From contig JACEVL010001741.1 in NCBI GenBank assembly GCA_020284085.1, positions 92,501-156,500 of the forward strand: a stretch of 64,000 nucleotides of DNA. The letters are read 5' to 3'. The notes under the pieces were generated by a model. The model did not search any database and was not told where the DNA came from. It saw only the letters and a list, made by a program, of their open reading frames with translations. The DNA comes from Aporrectodea caliginosa (lineage: Eukaryota; Annelida; Clitellata; Crassiclitellata; Lumbricidae). The translations under genes and the position numbers were made by a program. Of the stretch, positions 61,561 through 64,000 are shown piece after piece (positions within the stretch are counted from its first letter, which is position 1; each line of letters begins with the position of its first letter).

Positions 61561-61944
61561 ATAGACAGAGGTCAAAGATAGACAGCGGGGCGTTGTTCTC
61601 TACGCTATAGGTTATGTGATGTCAGTTGTAATTAAGAACTAGGATTAATAACAACCAGTTAGCAAAACAATGCACAGCAGACTAATAGAAGAGTCACCAT
61701 GCGTTGGCGGGTGCCGCCGGGTGGTGCCATGTTCAAAGTTTCTGGACTAAGAGTCGCAAAGACTAGACTGGCGAGTCTCTGGTCAACTAATTAATGTTCT
61801 GGTGTCAAAGTAAAGACGTTTACAGATAACCCTAAGTCTTTTACTACAATGCTCGTAACCTTCGTACCCTATAGCTATTTACGTTGTAATCGTAATCGAA
61901 CATTTACATAGCGCCACTCACACAGTCTCATCTGTGGTATATCC

Positions 61945-62030
61945 GGATGGTGGTGCCAGTCTGAAGCCTGGAAAAAGAAGGAGGGCGACGCTAAACATCT
62001 TTGTTATAATACGATGTCGTTAAACAACAA
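61945..62030. repeat. Dispersed repeat E
   Basis: GTGCCAGTCTGAAGCCTGG, GACGCTAAACATCTTTGTTA, GTTAAACAACAACTAAAG; homologous to 8995-9062 and 34245-34330. Confidence 0.75.
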
Positions 62031-62739
62031 CTAAAGTATACAAACCTGCTCATCACAGCTTCAAACTATTGAAAAACTTCAGAAGAGGCCTCTGCAAACG
62101 AGTAAGAACGAGCATAAGGCTGTTAGAACGAGTCTAAGACTTCCACTTGGTCTGACAATAATCTCACCTCGCCAGAACATCGAGTCAACAAGAACGTTTA
62201 TCGCAATGGCGCATTCAACTGCCGTCGTTAAAAGGGTTAAAGGGTAGATTATACGCTGACGTTAAAGAGTCACCAACCGGACAAAGTACACGAGGGACTC
62301 ATAACCTTTAACCTCGAGCCACGTGACAATCTGCGTCTTAAAGACACGCGGTCTTGTTGAAGAGAAATACACAGAAACATCGACACACAGAACACACACG
62401 CCAGAACAAAGCTTTAAGCTAACAGACTACTTGGGCATCTTCTGATCTGGTATGCCTTATGCGTAATACGATTAACACTACATTACATTACACGTATTTG
62501 CAACATATCCGCAAATAGATAAATTCCGCGCCTCCGATTCGCATTTCTGTGTGACCCTGCACATGTTAAAAGTGTTTGTAATAATAGTACTAATAATAAT
62601 AACTAGATGTTTGCCCGTTCTATGACTGCTGAAAATAATTCTAAAAATCAACCTTTGGACCGCATTCCCGCAGGCCACGTGTTGGACAGCACGGCAATAG
62701 ACTATCGCGGAATTTGAATCAAAGCAGAGGTTTACAACG

Positions 62740-62900
62740 CAGCGCCACCTACTGAAATGAAATAAGTCAACTTTCTTCTGCTTAACGCGTAGGCCTATAG
62801 TGCTACAGAAGCGCCACCTGCTGAAATGAAATGAGTCCAGTTTATTGCGACCTTAATAACGCATAGGATTTTAGCAGCGCCACCTACCGAAAAAAATGAG
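62740..62900. repeat. Triplicated AGCGCCACCTACTGAAATGA unit
   Basis: Three tandem imperfect copies (about 60-65-base period) of a GCGCCACCTACTGAAATGAA segment followed by AGT..ATT and GCATAGG stretches. Confidence 0.75.
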
Positions 62901-63239
62901 TCTAATTTAGCGTAACAGAAAAAGTTCACTTCACGACATTTCTGTTCTATTACAGCCTAGATTATTCGATCTCTTTTAAAGAAATGGTTTTGCAGTAAGA
63001 ACATCATGGAATGCATCTAGCAAATAATTACAGTTGATGAATATACATATATAGCTTGAGTGGATTCAGTTTTATGGGTGTCTATGAACAGCATATATCT
63101 CCTCTTAGTTGTAACTGCACATTGTAGAAGAGGCGCTATATAAATGCTCTGAATGAATGAATGAATGAATTGTAATCATAAAAACGAGTTACAGAACATT
63201 GTAATGTGCTGCAATGTAATTAGTAACTTATATAGCGCC

Positions 63240-63430
63240 GTTCACAGCACTGGCCATTCAGTAGCGCTCCCAGTGCGAGCACCCCAGGAGAAGAAGGTTT
63301 GGAGGAGAGACTGACATATGTAGGAACAGATCGAGAAAGAATGGAAACACGTCAAGAGATGAGGAGGACATTCCACAGGGCAGGCTCAATAATGGCAAAT
63401 GATGCTCTGGTTTGGGCCAAAGTGGTCCTA
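63240..63430 (-). mobile_element. LINE 3' tail remnant, minus strand
   Basis: The minus strand encodes RASFAIIEPALWNVLLIS, a decayed ORF2 tail. It is followed on that strand by a GGCGCTATATAAG-like segment. Confidence 0.5.
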
Positions 63431-63449
63431 GTTCGCGGGACAAATATAC

Positions 63450-63660
63450 AGAGTTGTATTGTCTCGAGACACTGTCTCGGTCTCGAGACGTCTCGAGACA
63501 GGTTTTTCGATGTCTCGGTCTCGGTCTCGGTCTCGGACCTCACTGTCTCGGTCTCGGTCTCGAGATCATTTCTCGACTTTTGGAAACTGTCTCGAAACGA
63601 AAGTCTTGTCTTTTGGAAACTGTCTCGAAGCGAAAGTCTTGTTCTCTTGTAGAAGCGGTC
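63450..63660. repeat. TGTCTCG motif array, possible hAT end
   Basis: Over a dozen TGTCTCG/CTCGAGAC copies in about 200 bases, including CTCGAGAC palindromes, starting just after CAGAGTTGTATTG. The style matches the motif-packed ends of the hAT elements at 13686, 27419, 51578 and 54287. The other end was not found. Confidence 0.6.
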
Positions 63661-64000
63661 TCCAATGTTCTCCTACAAACTGTATTTTGTTCGGAACTTC
63701 GTACAGTATTGCGCTGTAAAATTGTCTTGTGCCGAATGGATAACTAGTTAATCGGAGTGCCAAAAGACAGGAAGTTTAAAAAGCGGTGTTTCTGGTATTA
63801 AGATTTAAGAGTATTGAAAAAAAGCAGTCTTAAGTTTGCACTTTCAGTCCAAAATTTCCAAATATCTTAAAATGTCTCATAAAGAACCTGAAATCGTGAA
63901 ATATGCATTCACGCAGTTTGAAATCAATGAAAACCAAAATTTAAATGGCATGTCGTTCGTCGTTTGTGTAAAGCCAACATAAGCGAAACTCTTTTAACAA

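Larger units (their letters stand above)
53353..64000. other. Repeat-dominated interval, no supported host gene
   Basis: Between the itemised repeats I find no exon with a recognisable protein family or convincing splice context on either strand. Two short open frames with non-repetitive composition (60632-60814 and 60997-61203) could be exons or element remnants, but I cannot support them. Confidence 0.5.

Overview
The window is nuclear DNA of an animal, most likely a marine invertebrate. Host genes are split by many GT-AG introns. Intergenic and intronic DNA is packed with tRNA-derived SINEs, non-LTR retrotransposon tails, hAT-type DNA transposons and long microsatellites. I cannot fix the phylum; a lophotrochozoan-like invertebrate is an inference from repeat style and protein divergence.

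Layout, left to right. (1) 744-4194, plus strand: a long, serine-rich, largely disordered protein I do not recognise. Its reading frame appears to shift once near its 3' end. (2) 5800-11461, minus strand: seven exons of a CNTD1-like cyclin (meiotic crossover factor family), about 301 aa, with a LINE fragment in intron 1. (3) 12590-16984, plus strand: five exons of mitochondrial ribosomal protein bL20m (MRPL20), 152 aa. It is head-to-head with CNTD1 across a 1.1-kb spacer that holds a perfect 71-bp palindrome. (4) 16985-22451: no gene seen. (5) 22452-48725, minus strand: a class-1 P4-ATPase (ATP8B2/ATP8B4-like lipid flippase), 23 exons, with all catalytic motifs present. One exon (about 34540-34990) carries an internal tandem duplication, and both copies have frame-breaking indels. 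(6) 49251-53352: a foldback-like transposon with long inverted arms made of tandem units of roughly 155 bp around a decayed core ORF; a smaller hAT-type element is inserted in one arm. (7) 53353-64000: microsatellites and mobile-element fragments, with no host gene I can support.

The host genes are unrelated housekeeping or meiotic functions and do not form an operon or pathway. The most notable content is the mobile DNA. At least eight elements have inverted termini and exact or near-exact 7-8-bp target duplications (hAT hallmark), and several are built from dense arrays of one short motif that differs between families.
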